Source of the DNA: Rhynchopus sp. YZ270_cl-10
Taxonomy: Eukaryota; Euglenozoa; Diplonemea; Diplonemida; Diplonemidae
Direction: 5' to 3'
Assembly (NCBI GenBank): GCA_964035575.1
Contig: OZ037896.1
Coordinates: 1,178,001-1,242,000, forward strand
Length of the DNA: 64,000 bases
Positions 41,163 to 52,500 of the stretch are shown here, piece after piece. How positions within the stretch are numbered: the stretch's first letter is position 1; every line of letters begins with the position of its first letter. A program made the position numbers and the translations under genes. Below the pieces are notes generated by a model that searched no databases, had not been told where the DNA came from, and saw only the letters and a list, made by a program, of their open reading frames with translations.

Positions 41163-42119
41163 GTTGTGAGAGGGGAGGAGGGAGGGAGGGAGGAGGGAGG
41201 GAGGAGGAGGTGTGAGAGGAGAAAAAAAGGGGTAGAGGGAGAGGAGAGCCTTGAGAGAGGGGGTTTTTTGGGGGGTTTTGTATTGTTATTTTTTTGTTTT
41301 TTTTGTATTCGTAAGCTCACAACTCTTCAGCAAGGAAGGTGGGCCGCCGTGTGTACCGCCCTCGGTTCACTTACGGTGCGGGCAAGCTATTAAGGGGACT
41401 TTTTTTTTTTCACATCTTCTGTTGTTGTCTGCAGGGTACTTTGTGTTTTCATCCGGATGGCTGGCATCGTACGTGGATCAGTCGGAGGTGCCTGCATTAA
41501 TAACTTCACCCTTTTTTTTTCTCCAGTATCTCGGATCTTGTGAAGAAAAACCGTGGCTGCTATCTAGTGATAGTAGTCATTATAATTAAACAAATTTTTC
41601 ATTTCAGGATCTCTAAAAAGATGTTTTGCAGGGAGTAGAGGTGTAGGGTAGAGGATGGTGTGCCGTTCCCTCAAGTTGAATGGCGCCCCCCCCTCCCCAC
41701 CTCCCCTCATTGGTTTGGGAATAGGTCGAAGGAAAGTCGATTTCCCCAAATTCTTCCAAACATTTTGAGAGCGCTCAGTTTTTATTTTATTTCATTGGGA
41801 TTCTCCCCCCCAATACCCATTTTTTTTTCGTTTTTTTCGTCAATCAGAAAAATGTATACAATACCGGAGCAAAGCAAGGGGGTGTGTGGTGTATATTTTC
41901 TTTTTAGATGGCTACAGCAAACAAAGAGGCAGAGGGAGAGGCCGTCATCTCCACGAGTTTTTCTCTTTTGGAGAAAAAAAAGAAAATCAGGAAAAAGAAA
42001 AAAAAATCCGGGTACGTACCTATTGAGTCATCTGAAAAAAGGGTGTGCACTGTATCACCTCAATTGTGTTTTTTTGTTTTTGTTTTTGATTTTTTTTTTT
42101 TTTTTTGTTTCGCGCAACT
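41163..42119. other. Intergenic, repeats
   Basis: GGGA-rich purine tract (41166-41260), a long R4 copy (41358-41514) and an R5 copy (41527-41595). No gene seen. Confidence 0.6.
41358..41514 (+). repeat. Dispersed SINE-like repeat R4, long copy
   Basis: Matches 7634-7785 through 'ggttcacttacggtgcgggc', 'catcttctgttg', 'gcagggtactttgtg' and 'ggaggtgcctgcat', again ending in a T run. Confidence 0.65.
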
Positions 42120-43780
42120 CAGGCTATTTCCTAATCTGGATTCTGGATCCCACTTTTTTCCGGGGTTTTTCATACTTTTTTCCCGTTTTTTTTTTTTCCT
42201 GATTTCTGGATCCGAGTTTTGAAAAAATTTCGGGAAAAAAAATTTTCCCGTGGCCCAGTGTGGCGGGGGGGCCCCGGGGGGAAAAAATCATGGTTGAACC
42301 ACGGGAGTACCATGAAACTGGGTTGCTGACCGCACCATCCAGGCTGTACCTCAATTTTTTTTTGCCTGCGGCGCCATTTTTCCTTTTTTGCTCCGCAAAA
42401 AAGGGTTCGGTGTGTGACTATGTGGTGTAAAAAGATAGATTTTTACACCGTACCCTAAATTTTTTTCGCCTGCGGCGCCATTTGTTTGTTTTTTTTTTTT
42501 GCTCCGCAAAAATCCCTATGTTCCCAATGTCCCTGGTCAGCAGTGCTGAAAAAATTTTGGCACAAAAACAAGCTGACCCCCCAATCTTCCAACGACAGTG
42601 ACATTTATGTCAACAATTTTTAGAAATGTTGCGTACCGTGGCTTCGCTTGGGTGCCATGCCTGCCATGACTGCCGTTTATTTTGTAAATGTACTGAGGTT
42701 ACTGATAATTCGTGTACCACGCGTGCCTGGTGCAAATATCAATGAAGTGCCGAACTCCGCGAAATTCTCACATTCCGCCGGAGGCCCCCAACTTGAGCTA
42801 AGGTGGGGACCCGGGCGCGCGAAGCGCGCCCGGGCTCGCCACACCTTTACCAAAACCCGCAAAACCGCAAAATCTCACCTATTTTCAGAGTTAGGTGAGA
42901 AGCTGGGAAACACCAGAGTGTTTTCCACGGTGGTTTTGGGTGGCATGACATGCCACCCAAGATTTTTGGGGTGGTTTTTGGGTGGCATATATGCCACCCA
43001 AGATTTTCTTCTTTTTTTTTTGAGTGTTGTATGACCTGTGACCCCACCACGGAGAGCACGTGGCTCGCTGAGTTGCTCGAATTGCCTGCAGCTACCCAAC
43101 AAACATCATCACCGTCTCAGCTTCCTTCACGAGCCGTTCAGCCTCCACCACCTTCACAAGCCAAAGTAAATAGGGCAAAAGTAGCGTACCGTGCGCCTGC
43201 GGCGCTCTTACTGTCTTCATAAAGACAAAAGCACATTGCCAATATTGTGAATAGTGCAATTTTTTCCGCCTGCGGCGCCTACCTCCCTCCCCTCTCCTTC
43301 CTGTGATTGACAGGGAGTCGCGCGCGCGACGACCGCTAGGGCTCGAAGAAAGGGGCCAAATTTTGAGACCAAAAACCAAGCGGAAGCCCTGTTCGGGTAA
43401 ATCAGGTACAGTGTTTGAGAGGGGGCCTTCCGCGCGGGAGAATTTTTTTTTTGGCCTAAAAAAAAAATATGCCACCCAAAAAAAAAAATGTCAGATCCTG
43501 GAAAACACCCTGAACACTGGAAAAAAAAGAAAAAAGAAGGGTGGGATTTATCCTAATGATTTATTGGAGCTGCGTTTCACCACGTTTCAAGTACTCTTTA
43601 TTGTGTCTTGTTTGCAATATATGAGGACATGCCCCGCCAACGGAGGGGAGATGCCCCGCCAACGGGGGAAAAAGCTCGGAATGGGTTTTTTTTCTGGAAA
43701 AAAATTTTTTTCCCAGAGAAAAATTCTGGATCCAGTTTTTGAAAATTTTCCAAAAAAATCCCGATTTAGGATATGGCCTG
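42120..43780. mobile_element. Non-autonomous hAT-type element, 1,661 bp
   Basis: The ends are CAGGCTATTTCCTAATCTGG and, inverted, CAGGCCATATCCTAAATCGG. The 8-bp duplication GCGCAACT lies at 42112-42119 and 43781-43788. The interior has a tandem pair of 'gcctgcggcgcc...gctccgc' units (42352-42412 and 42459-42512), a CGAAGCGCGC hairpin, and two adjacent hairpins GGGTGGCAT...ATGCCACCC (about 42938-43010). No transposase frame seen. Confidence 0.87.
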
Positions 43781-43788
43781 GCGCAACT

Positions 43789-46114
43789 ATTCCTCTCTGT
43801 ATTCTTCTTCCTGTTCTGTTTTCGCTTTCTTCTGGTTTCGCTCAAAAAAGTGCAGGAAAAAATGAGGGAAAAAAAGGAGGGGGTATCCACGAGAAAATCC
43901 TCTAACCTTTTCTGTGTATACACAAAATGAAAGAAAAAAAAAGGCGGGTGTTTTCATGCTACACAAAAAACAGTGGAGATTGCACAAACTGTGGCAACAC
44001 AACCGAGGCAACTACACTACTCCAACAATTTTTCAAAATAATTAGAAAAGCAACGGAAGTAATGCAGCGAAGATTCCTGAATGTTAATGTTCAAATGACC
44101 TTTATTTTTTTTTGACAGGTTGTAAATGTACATCACGCCAGTCAAAAAAGGCGTGTTGCGCAACATGAACACTTCATGATGGCATCTCCCCCCTTCAGCA
44201 CGTTGCATCGAGCTTTCTTGCCTGTACAACACAGTTAATGTATTGCATCGCCTTATGCTCTACTCCTCATGGTGAAGTATGCTGGTAGCATCCCCGTCTT
44301 TTTTTCCTTTCCCCCCTTTTTTATTGGTGATTGTCTAAGGTGACTAAGCACAGAGTTTTCACGAGTGTTTTTCTCAATATGCGTGGTGTGGAAGCAAGGG
44401 TACATTTTTCGCACCCTCTTTTGCCTTCTTTTCGTTTAGAAAAGAAAGTATATGAAATAATCAATATGTGTGGTGTGGAAGCTTATGTGGGTAATTTTTT
44501 TTTCGTCTCTGAAAAATGAGTTTTTCCAACACTCCCTCCGTCTTGCGTTTAATTTTTTTGAAAACACGCGCAAGAAACTAACGAAATACAACAAAAAAAA
44601 ACATCCGTTTCAGTATGCACAAAGTTTCTCCCCATTTTTTTTCCTCCCGTACTTCCTCTATTTTGTGATCAATACGTGCGATGTATGCAGCCTCCGTGTG
44701 AGATATGTGTTCTAAAAAAGGGGGGAGGATGTTAAAAGGGGGCTTCACGGCGACAACGTAAAGAGCAAAAGCTTCACAGTGAAACACATGACAACATTGT
44801 TTTGCGAGCTTTGACACATATTTTTTTTGGGTCGCCTTACCCTTTGCATGAGCTTGACTGAGATGCGTGTTAACACATTTCAACTACCGGATTCGTACAA
44901 AAAAATTGTCAGCCGTAATAATGTTCGACCTTTTTCAGGATTTTTCTGGAAGTTCGGCCTTTTTTTACGGTGATTTTTGTACGAATACGGTACTCTTTTT
45001 AGCTCACCTTTCCCCGTATTCAGGTACATTCATGGATTTGCCGATACGATCAAAAATAATTGCACTGTGGAAGCGAACAACAAACATCCTCATTTTTTTT
45101 CCTCTCCCCTGTTTGTCTTTTTGAGCAAAGAATAATAATGACTCGAGCATTGTTACGATGTGTACACGTGGCACACGCGAGACATATCCTTTATCTTTTT
45201 TTTTTTTTCCTTTTCCCTCTTTTTTCTTTGGGACCGAATGTTCGCCCCTCTCGCAAGAAAATGCGACTGAATGGTGTACACCCGCAATTCTTTTTAGTGA
45301 CTAAACACGAGAGGCTTAGGGTCCTCTTATAATCCATTTTTTTAAAGGGCCGAAGGACAGAGAACAGTACATTGTCCCCCCCCTTCTCCACATCCAGGAG
45401 TGCCTTTTGTTTTGAATAAAAAGTAATTTATTGCTTTTATCTATTCAAAAAAAAATATTTATTTATCAAAAACCCCTTCTCCACATCCACAAGCGTGTTG
45501 GATGGCCTTATATTTACGTTATTTTAAGTCTTCTGCCCCCATCCATCCATCCAATGATCTCACACCCAATAGTCTCCGACGAAATTTTTTTCCCTTCTCC
45601 AAAAAAGATGTGGTGTTCACGAAAGGCACATTTCATCTTACAATTTCCCCTCCTCCATATCACCCTTTTTTTCCCCTAAAGGTTTTGTGAGGAGCTTGAG
45701 CTCATTTTGACCACCCTTTTTTTTGTCATTTCTTTTATAGCCATAATCTGTGGCGATTATCCAGTGATACGTAGTATATAATCAAAACAAAACAAAAAAA
45801 AAATCCCATTTCTTTCATGCTCCCTTAGCTGCAAACACTAACAGCGTAGGGTCTGCACATTCTCATATGGAAGCAAACTCACATAGAGAACACCCCCGCC
45901 CTTCTCCTCTCGACTCATTTGTCATATCCGCCCATGCCCTACTGTGCTACTATGTGCCATTCCCCCGAAGCGATGAACAATTGATGCTTTTTGCATATTT
46001 CTGCATTTCATGCAAAAAAAAAAGCATGCCATTTTTAGGAAAATGGCCGCTTTGTGTACCTTTCCCCTACTACCCCAGTGACACAATTGACAGACACACA
46101 TCGTTTTCGTAACA
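43789..46114. other. Intergenic, repeats
   Basis: R2-type copies at about 44338-44362 and 45296-45333, R6 at about 45605-45645, an R5 fragment at 45743-45790 and a mariner-like MITE at 44887-44990. No gene seen. Confidence 0.55.
44887..44990. mobile_element. Mariner-like MITE, 104 bp, TA-flanked
   Basis: Inverted ends CCGGATTCGTACAAAAA and CCGTATTCGTACAAAAA (one difference) between TA dinucleotides. Ends differ from the MITE at 5717, so this is a separate family. Confidence 0.7.
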
Positions 46115-46759
46115 ATGGATGACGCTAGCATGGACATTGAAGCTCCGTCGACACACTCGAACACACCCGCAGGGAAATGGGATACCGGTGGTGCCGTGGC
46201 GGTGGTGAGCGGGCTAATCCTGCTGCCGATCGAACCCTTGAGCGGTGCGAGCATGCTTTCCTCCGGGCTGCTTGCCATGTATAAAGGGCAGGTGGACCGG
46301 CAGCTGCGGAGCATTGAAGGGACCTTGGATGGGGTCAACGAGACGGAGGAGAGGCTGCGGCATGCTGAGGGGCAGGTCGCTCGGCTGCAGGGTGTGGTGG
46401 GGGAGAAGGACGTGCTGGAGAGGCGGAATACTCTTCTCACGGCGGCTGCGGTGACTGCAGCGGCAGTCGCTGTCGGGAGCTGGTACTATATGAGAAGACG
46501 TACGCGAGCAAAGAGCGAGATGAAAGTGGGTGCAGACACGATAGGCGTCTTCAGCAGACTCCCCGAAACATACCACCCACGTGTCGCAGACGATGCCGAT
46601 TCCCATTGTATCTGCTGCATGGAGAACATCCCTGACACACTCCTTCGCCCCTGCCGCCATGTGTCCCTCTGTCTGGCATGTGTCCGGCGTCTCCACTCTG
46701 CCTCCTGCCCATCGTGTCGATGCGCCTTCGACGGTGTGGAGTACGTCTTTGTTGCATAG
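46115..46759 (+). CDS. Membrane-anchored RING finger protein (MUL1-like layout)
   Basis: 214 residues, single exon, ATG opening MDDASMDIEA. A hydrophobic stretch at about 27-55 (AVAVVSGLILLPIE...) and a clearer TM at about 107-126 (LTAAAVTAAAVAVGSWYYM followed by RRRTR) flank a short coiled coil (QVDRQLRSIEG...EERLRHAEGQ). A C-terminal C3HC4 RING spans 164-205: CICC, PCRH, CLAC, CPSC. Two TMs and a cytosolic C-terminal RING recall the MUL1/MAPL mitochondrial or IAP-type E3 ligases. The family match rests on layout and RING spacing, so E3 activity is likely but the organelle is not known. Confidence 0.75.
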   Translation: MDDASMDIEAPSTHSNTPAGKWDTGGAVAVVSGLILLPIEPLSGASMLSSGLLAMYKGQVDRQLRSIEGTLDGVNETEERLRHAEGQVARLQGVVGEKDVLERRNTLLTAAAVTAAAVAVGSWYYMRRRTRAKSEMKVGADTIGVFSRLPETYHPRVADDADSHCICCMENIPDTLLRPCRHVSLCLACVRRLHSASCPSCRCAFDGVEYVFVA

Positions 46760-48023
46760 TGGGTGTGTTGTGAATACAACGATGTAATATAAGTGGTGCA
46801 ATGCGCGTTTTGTTTTCATTATAATTGAGTGTTCTGCAATTTTTTTCCAAATGATTTTTCTCCCCCCTTTTCCCCCATTCGTGAAAAGGGAACACTAGTG
46901 ATCTAGGTTTCCCCCCTGTTGTGGTTTTGTGTTTCTAGAAGTAAAGACTGTGTTTTGATAACTAATAGGGGTAATTCTTGCACATAATATGGCCCCAATT
47001 GTGTATGTGTTTGAAAGCAGTTGCGGGTTAGTTCCTAAGAGCGAAGCATCGTTCATTGTGTTTGCTCTCAGGTATGGGTTATTCCCTAGCATTCGGAATA
47101 TTGCCCAAGTGTGTGTGCAGTTTTTTTTTTTTTGTCTTTTTTTGCAGTAAACAGATACAGTGACAGTGGCTCGCAAAGTTTTTTTTTTAAAGGTCAGGTA
47201 AGTTTCGGGGAGATGGACGCTTTTTCTCTCTCACCCTCTCGTCGGAACAGTGTGTGTCGCCGGAAAGTGGGATAGTCTGCACCAATGTAAATGATGCGCC
47301 TGATGCTGTGGGCCCGTAATAACAAAGACACAACCGTTCCTTAAGGAGACCTTTTATGGCTCAATCAGACACAACGTAGCTAAATGATTCCTTCTTGCGT
47401 GCAAATCATGCTTTTTTTTGGGCGTAAGTTTTGTCGAAACCACTGTTCAAAAAGAAAAAAAGATTCTCTCTAGGGTGGCGTACACTAATACAACCAAGTT
47501 TTCAAGAACCAGAAAAAAAACAAGAAGAATTAACGTGTGGTTTGCGGGTTTTGTCTTGCACTGCACCCTACTCGAAGAACCGTTTCTTTCTTTTCCCGTC
47601 TTACCTTCTGTTCTTTTCTCCCCTTAAAAATCTAACAAAAAAATATCGTTCGCAGACCCTACCTCGGTCGGGAATGTGTCTACATCTTTTTCTTCTTCTT
47701 TTTGTGTCCAAGGTGACCAAGGCTTTAGGGTCATTTTACCAGCTTTTTTTTAAAGAAGCCATCCCCCACACCCCAATCACTTTCTTTGAACAGAAAGTAA
47801 CACTCCACCGAATTCAAAACAAAAAACCCCCTCTTGGATCCAACCTCTTGCCCTCTGCACAAATGCAGTAATGTCTCCAAAAAAAAAAAAAAGATATTTT
47901 TTTTTTTCCCACCTTTTCCCAACCATTTCCCCCGACCCCTTTCTCCACAGACCACAGACCACACAAATACCCCCCCCATGTAAACGCTTTCCCCCCTTGC
48001 TTGTCCCAACCATTTTTTTTTAA
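46760..48023. other. Intergenic
   Basis: Two R9 copies ('ggggtaattcttgcacataa' at 46967-47005 and a diverged one at 47074-47120), an R1 fragment at 47469-47505 ('tacactaatacaaccaag') and an R2 fragment at about 47709-47742. The leader before the FYVE gene is C-rich then T-rich. No gene seen. Confidence 0.55.
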
Positions 48024-49235
48024 ATGTCGTCCCTCTCACCCCTCGAGGCTGTGAGCCCTGTTGAATGGCGTCCTGACGAATATGTGGTCGACTGCGGGCG
48101 GTGTGCACTTCCATTTAGCATGGTGGTACGGCGGCACCACTGCAGGCTGTGTGGTAACCTCTTTTGTGGACGCTGCTCGAAGGCGTCGCTTCCGCTGCGT
48201 ACTACATGCGGGACACCGACCGCGTCATCTTCCTCAGAGACAAACAGTCCGAGAGACAGCCCAAGAGAGTGCCGCGTTTGTCTTATATGCGCGGAGCTCA
48301 CATCCTATCCACGTGGCTTTGCAGTCACCCCCGATAGAGAGGGCACCGTGCAATGTAAACACAACGAACGGTATCCGTCCTCCCCACTGTGCCCGCCGTT
48401 GTTTTTATATACCTTGCTGTTCCTGCCCCCTTCTTCGTACGAAATGGTCGCGAAGGTTTCCAAACGGTGCTATAATTTGGTGAACCAACCGTTAGTATGG
48501 AAGAGGGTGGCCGCCATTTTATTTCCAAATTTAGGTGTAAAAGTGTCTTTGGAAGCGCCGGAGAGCATCAGAGAGGCTTCTACACGGTGTATGTGTGTTT
48601 GCTGTGGGTTTAAACCGGGGGATCCAACGGGGAATGAGTTTCATCCGATGGCGGTGCAGCGGTCTTCATCAGGGAGTGGCCGTGCTGCGTCGTTGCCGCC
48701 GAACCCCGATCCCCCCACTGCAGCAGAACAACGTGAGACACATGCCTCGCTCCTGCAGAGGCAGAACCCCCCAGGGTACTTCACCCTAGAGCTCCCGCAG
48801 TATCTCAAAAATGCGCCAAGTGGATCGACCTTCAAAAGGCATTGGGCGGCAGAAGGGGACCTAGAAGTGAAGGAGCCAGGTACAGGGAACACTCATATTC
48901 TGCAGGTCGTGCTGCCTGTGGAGGCGGTGCGGAATTGGTACTATTTTGTGCATGAAAAGCTGTTGGAGGTCGCGTATCGTGACTTTGAGTACCCTGTGAA
49001 TACAAGTCTGTTTACGGGGCGGCAGGTGGTGAACCGTGTGCTGCTCTCGCTTGAGGCAAGGCTCCGGAGGAAAGCGATGCCCGCTGACGTCGCAGTGCGT
49101 AAAGTATCAGAGCGGAACGGCTCCGTGATGGGGGTGTATGCGGACCCGACCAACCCACCTCCGGTGCCTCCGGTCGAAGAACCGGACCACGCTGCAGTGC
49201 TCGCAGGGAGGGCGTTCCTCACAACGGTTGAGTGA
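48024..49235 (+). CDS. FYVE zinc-finger protein
   Basis: 403 residues, single exon, ATG opening MSSLSPLEAV right after a T run. The FYVE domain covers about 15-92: WRPD, then CGRC, the phosphoinositide-binding RRHHCR at 36-41, CGNLFCGRC and a final CRVCLIC. All key elements for PtdIns3P binding are present. Residues about 123-165 (LPPSSYEMVAKVSKRCYNLV then QPLVWKRVA) look like an F-box. The C-terminal half (YFTLELPQYLKN..., VLPVEAVRNWYYFVHEKLLE) is conserved-looking but unassigned. Probably an endosomal PI3P effector, perhaps linked to ubiquitin ligase function if the F-box is real. Confidence 0.85.
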   Translation: MSSLSPLEAVSPVEWRPDEYVVDCGRCALPFSMVVRRHHCRLCGNLFCGRCSKASLPLRTTCGTPTASSSSETNSPRDSPRECRVCLICAELTSYPRGFAVTPDREGTVQCKHNERYPSSPLCPPLFLYTLLFLPPSSYEMVAKVSKRCYNLVNQPLVWKRVAAILFPNLGVKVSLEAPESIREASTRCMCVCCGFKPGDPTGNEFHPMAVQRSSSGSGRAASLPPNPDPPTAAEQRETHASLLQRQNPPGYFTLELPQYLKNAPSGSTFKRHWAAEGDLEVKEPGTGNTHILQVVLPVEAVRNWYYFVHEKLLEVAYRDFEYPVNTSLFTGRQVVNRVLLSLEARLRRKAMPADVAVRKVSERNGSVMGVYADPTNPPPVPPVEEPDHAAVLAGRAFLTTVE

Positions 49236-49580
49236 GAGGGGAAGGGGGGAGAGGTTTTAGGGGGGGAAAGTTCTTGTAGAACTGTTTTTTGCAGAAAGAT
49301 TTGGAAAAAAAAAAAATCGCTTCTGCTTAGGCTAGAGATTGGGGGGGAAGGGAGGGTATGGCTGGCAAATGATGTGTCAACTACAACGATTTCTGTGTTG
49401 CTTTTTTTTTTTTTTTTTGCCACTCTTTCCTCTTTTCCTTCTTTTCTTCGGCTATTTGCCTTGATTCATTGCTCTTATTAATTAAGGTGTCTGTATGCAC
49501 ATGACCACAAAGCAGTAATAACACCACACCTCACCTCACCACACCACACCACACCACAGTGTACACAAAAAGGAAACAAA
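49236..49580. other. Short intergenic spacer
   Basis: G-rich then T-rich, then 'accacaccacacc' repeats directly before the Vps18 start. No gene. Confidence 0.6.
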
Positions 49581-52500
49581 ATGGCGATGTTTGAATTCGA
49601 TGAGATAGATGACCTTAACATCGACCAGAAGTTGATACGGCAGATCGCCGTTGGGGGTGGTGTTGTGGTGGTGGTGCTGGACGACACCCGCCAGCGCACA
49701 TGGGAGGTGTGCGCACTGCGCTACGACAGCAACATGAACCGCGACTACCGCAAGCTGCTCTCCGGGTCTTCAGGCGACGACAGGGCACGTGACAGGGAAG
49801 ACCTCCACAAGGTATGTGGCTACGTCTACTCAATAAGCCTGCCCCGAAAATGGATGTGCAAGCGCTCCCCATAGTCAGTTGTGCTCCTGACATTGTTTTA
49901 AGGTTCGAACAGAGGAGCTTATGTTTTCGACCAAAGAGTTTACGGCATCCACCACCACCTCCTACCCCACTACAGGTGTTCATCGACCCTTTTGGCGTGC
50001 ATGTGTTGATATCCCTCAAGAACGGTACAAACCACTTCTGCCACCTCGGCAAGCGGCAAGAGGAGACATCACCCGTCCCCTGCCCGAAGATGCAGGGCAA
50101 GGTCTTTGAGTCCTGTGGGTGGAGCAAGCACGACCCGTCGAAAGGGGCGCCTGTGCTGCTGGGGGATGTCAACGGGATAATCTGGGAGGTATGACGTACA
50201 CACGGCTGATCTTCACACACTCTGCCCAAACAAAAGCTCTCTCTTTCTAAACGATGATTTAAAGATCTGAGCTCATCACTGTTTCAAACCCTTTTTTCTT
50301 TATTCCTCAACTACCTCACCACTGTCAACTTGTACACCGATGTCGAACACTACACACGTCTACTTTTCATTTCCATTTTCTCTTTTCTAAACTACTGTCT
50401 GACGGCGAGACTTTCACATCACAATTTTTCTCTCTCTCCTGCAGGCGAAGTTTGGCGTGAAGTGCCGCCAGGTGTACAGCCTTGGTGTGGACGCACCTGT
50501 GACGAGCATTGAGGTGGAACGCTTTGAGAAGAATACAAGCCAGCTTCTTGTTATGGCGACAGCGTCGTCGAGGCTGTTCCAGTTTGTGGGGCAGGGGCCG
50601 TTTGAGAGTTTGTTTGAGAAGCAGCCGTTTTTGAGGGAGATGCCTGGGACACACTCGAACCTGCAGCTGTTCCGCGACAGTCTGAACAAAGCGCCTGCCG
50701 TGTTTGCGTGGTGCACAGAGGCAGGTATCCTGCACGGCCAGGTGGACCTCTCGCGTCCGCAGGACTCTGTGATCTCAACCGAGACCGTGCTCTCCTTCGA
50801 CAGCAGCTTCCAGGGAGGCGACAGAAGCCTGCTCATCTCACGCAACCACTTCTTCCTCCTTTACTCTGATAGGCTTGTAGTCGTCGCTCAGCCGCCTGGC
50901 CTGCGTGTCGGCTCGAGTCCTTCAGAGAAGCTGGCCATCGGCGACCTCAAGGAGCGCACCGTGTGGGAGACACCACGGCGAACGTTCCAGAACGGCACGA
51001 ACTACGAGCCACGTGGCATCGTGCAAGACCTCAAGACAGGAGACCGCTATGTCTACACGAAGGTGTGTGTGTTTTTTATCTAGAGTGTGTGTTTTCAGTG
51101 CCTGCGTCCGGCGATGCACGGTGAGGCGTTTGCGCTTTCAACGTTGTTAGTGCACGAGAGACATTCATCTTTTCAAAATTTCTTTGTTTTGTAGTTTTGT
51201 TTGAATGGAGAGTGAGTGAAGGGAGAGTGGTGTAATGCTCAGTGTATGATGTGTTTTGGACGTCGATACAAAAGAAGTGTATCACATAGTGGGGGAAGAA
51301 CCAATGTTATAACATAAACCAAAACAGAAAGCTGTATACCAACTGTACGAGGAGCCTGGCCGCACACACCCAACATGGAAAATGTATGTTTCTCCCTTTA
51401 CACGATTGTCTCGCCATCTGTCTGTATTTTGTTTACCAGTCCGCTGGTTTTTGGTGAAGCCTTTTTTGCACTTACAACGTTACTCAAAACCCTCTTGACC
51501 GTTCTACAAACACACACCATGCAACAGCTTCCTGGAGCGTGCGATGAACACAAAAGAAGTTGACCGAGAAGGGTACTTCAAAGCTGCGTTGGAGCTGAGC
51601 AAGGACGAGCCTGCACGCCTTGCACGTGTACAGGAGGCACGTGGCGACTACTTCTTTGAGCGTGGCGAGTACCAACGTGCGGCGAAGCAGTACAGCCAGA
51701 CGAACAAATCGTTTGAGGAGATTGCGATACAGTACATCAGGCACGGCAAGCAGGAGGAGCTGCTGGGGCTTGTCGAGCTGAAGCTGGTGCACATTGTGGA
51801 GGCGAAGCAGGGGTTTCAGGACAAGGCGACGCAGATCTGCTGTCTGTGCACGTGGTGTGCACAGCTGCACCTGGCGAAGATGAACAAACTCGTGGACGAC
51901 GAAGAAGCTTATGCCGAGGCACAGGAGGAGTTCCACGACTTCCTCACAAACCACCTCGAGGACATGGACAAGGTCACCATCTGCGACCTCATCGCCACCA
52001 GCGCACGCCCAGACGAGTTCCTCTTCCTCATTGAGCTGCTCACAGACTACCAGCGTCTCATTGCCCAGTACATGACACAGAACAAACCCGACAAGGCCCT
52101 CGACTGCCTCATCAAACACTGCTTCTCTGAGAAGTACGAGGAGCTTTGGTACATCGTATGCCCACAGCAATACCCTCCCCTTTTTCACAAAATGCGTTTT
52201 GAGTTGTCATTTGCTAAAAAATGTGCATTTTTTTTTGTATTTCGCTCTTTTTCTCAATCCGTACAAAGCCTGTTGCTGTCTGATAACGTTTGTGCTCAAG
52301 GTGTCTTACCATGCGGCTTGGGTCACCTGACACACCTTTTCTTTAGGTGTCACTACGACACCCTTTTAGATCTATTATTGTGATATCAAACCACCCATAC
52401 CCATACCCACAGTTCAGCCCAAGGCTGATCCAGCACGCACCGCAGAAGCTCGTGTCTGGGTGGATGGCGACACCACGTAATGGAGGTAAGGTGTTCCTGC

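Noticed and set aside
42648-43905. Possible genes at 42.6-43.9 kb
   Set aside because: The frames lie inside the hAT-type element, have no domain, and cross its hairpins.
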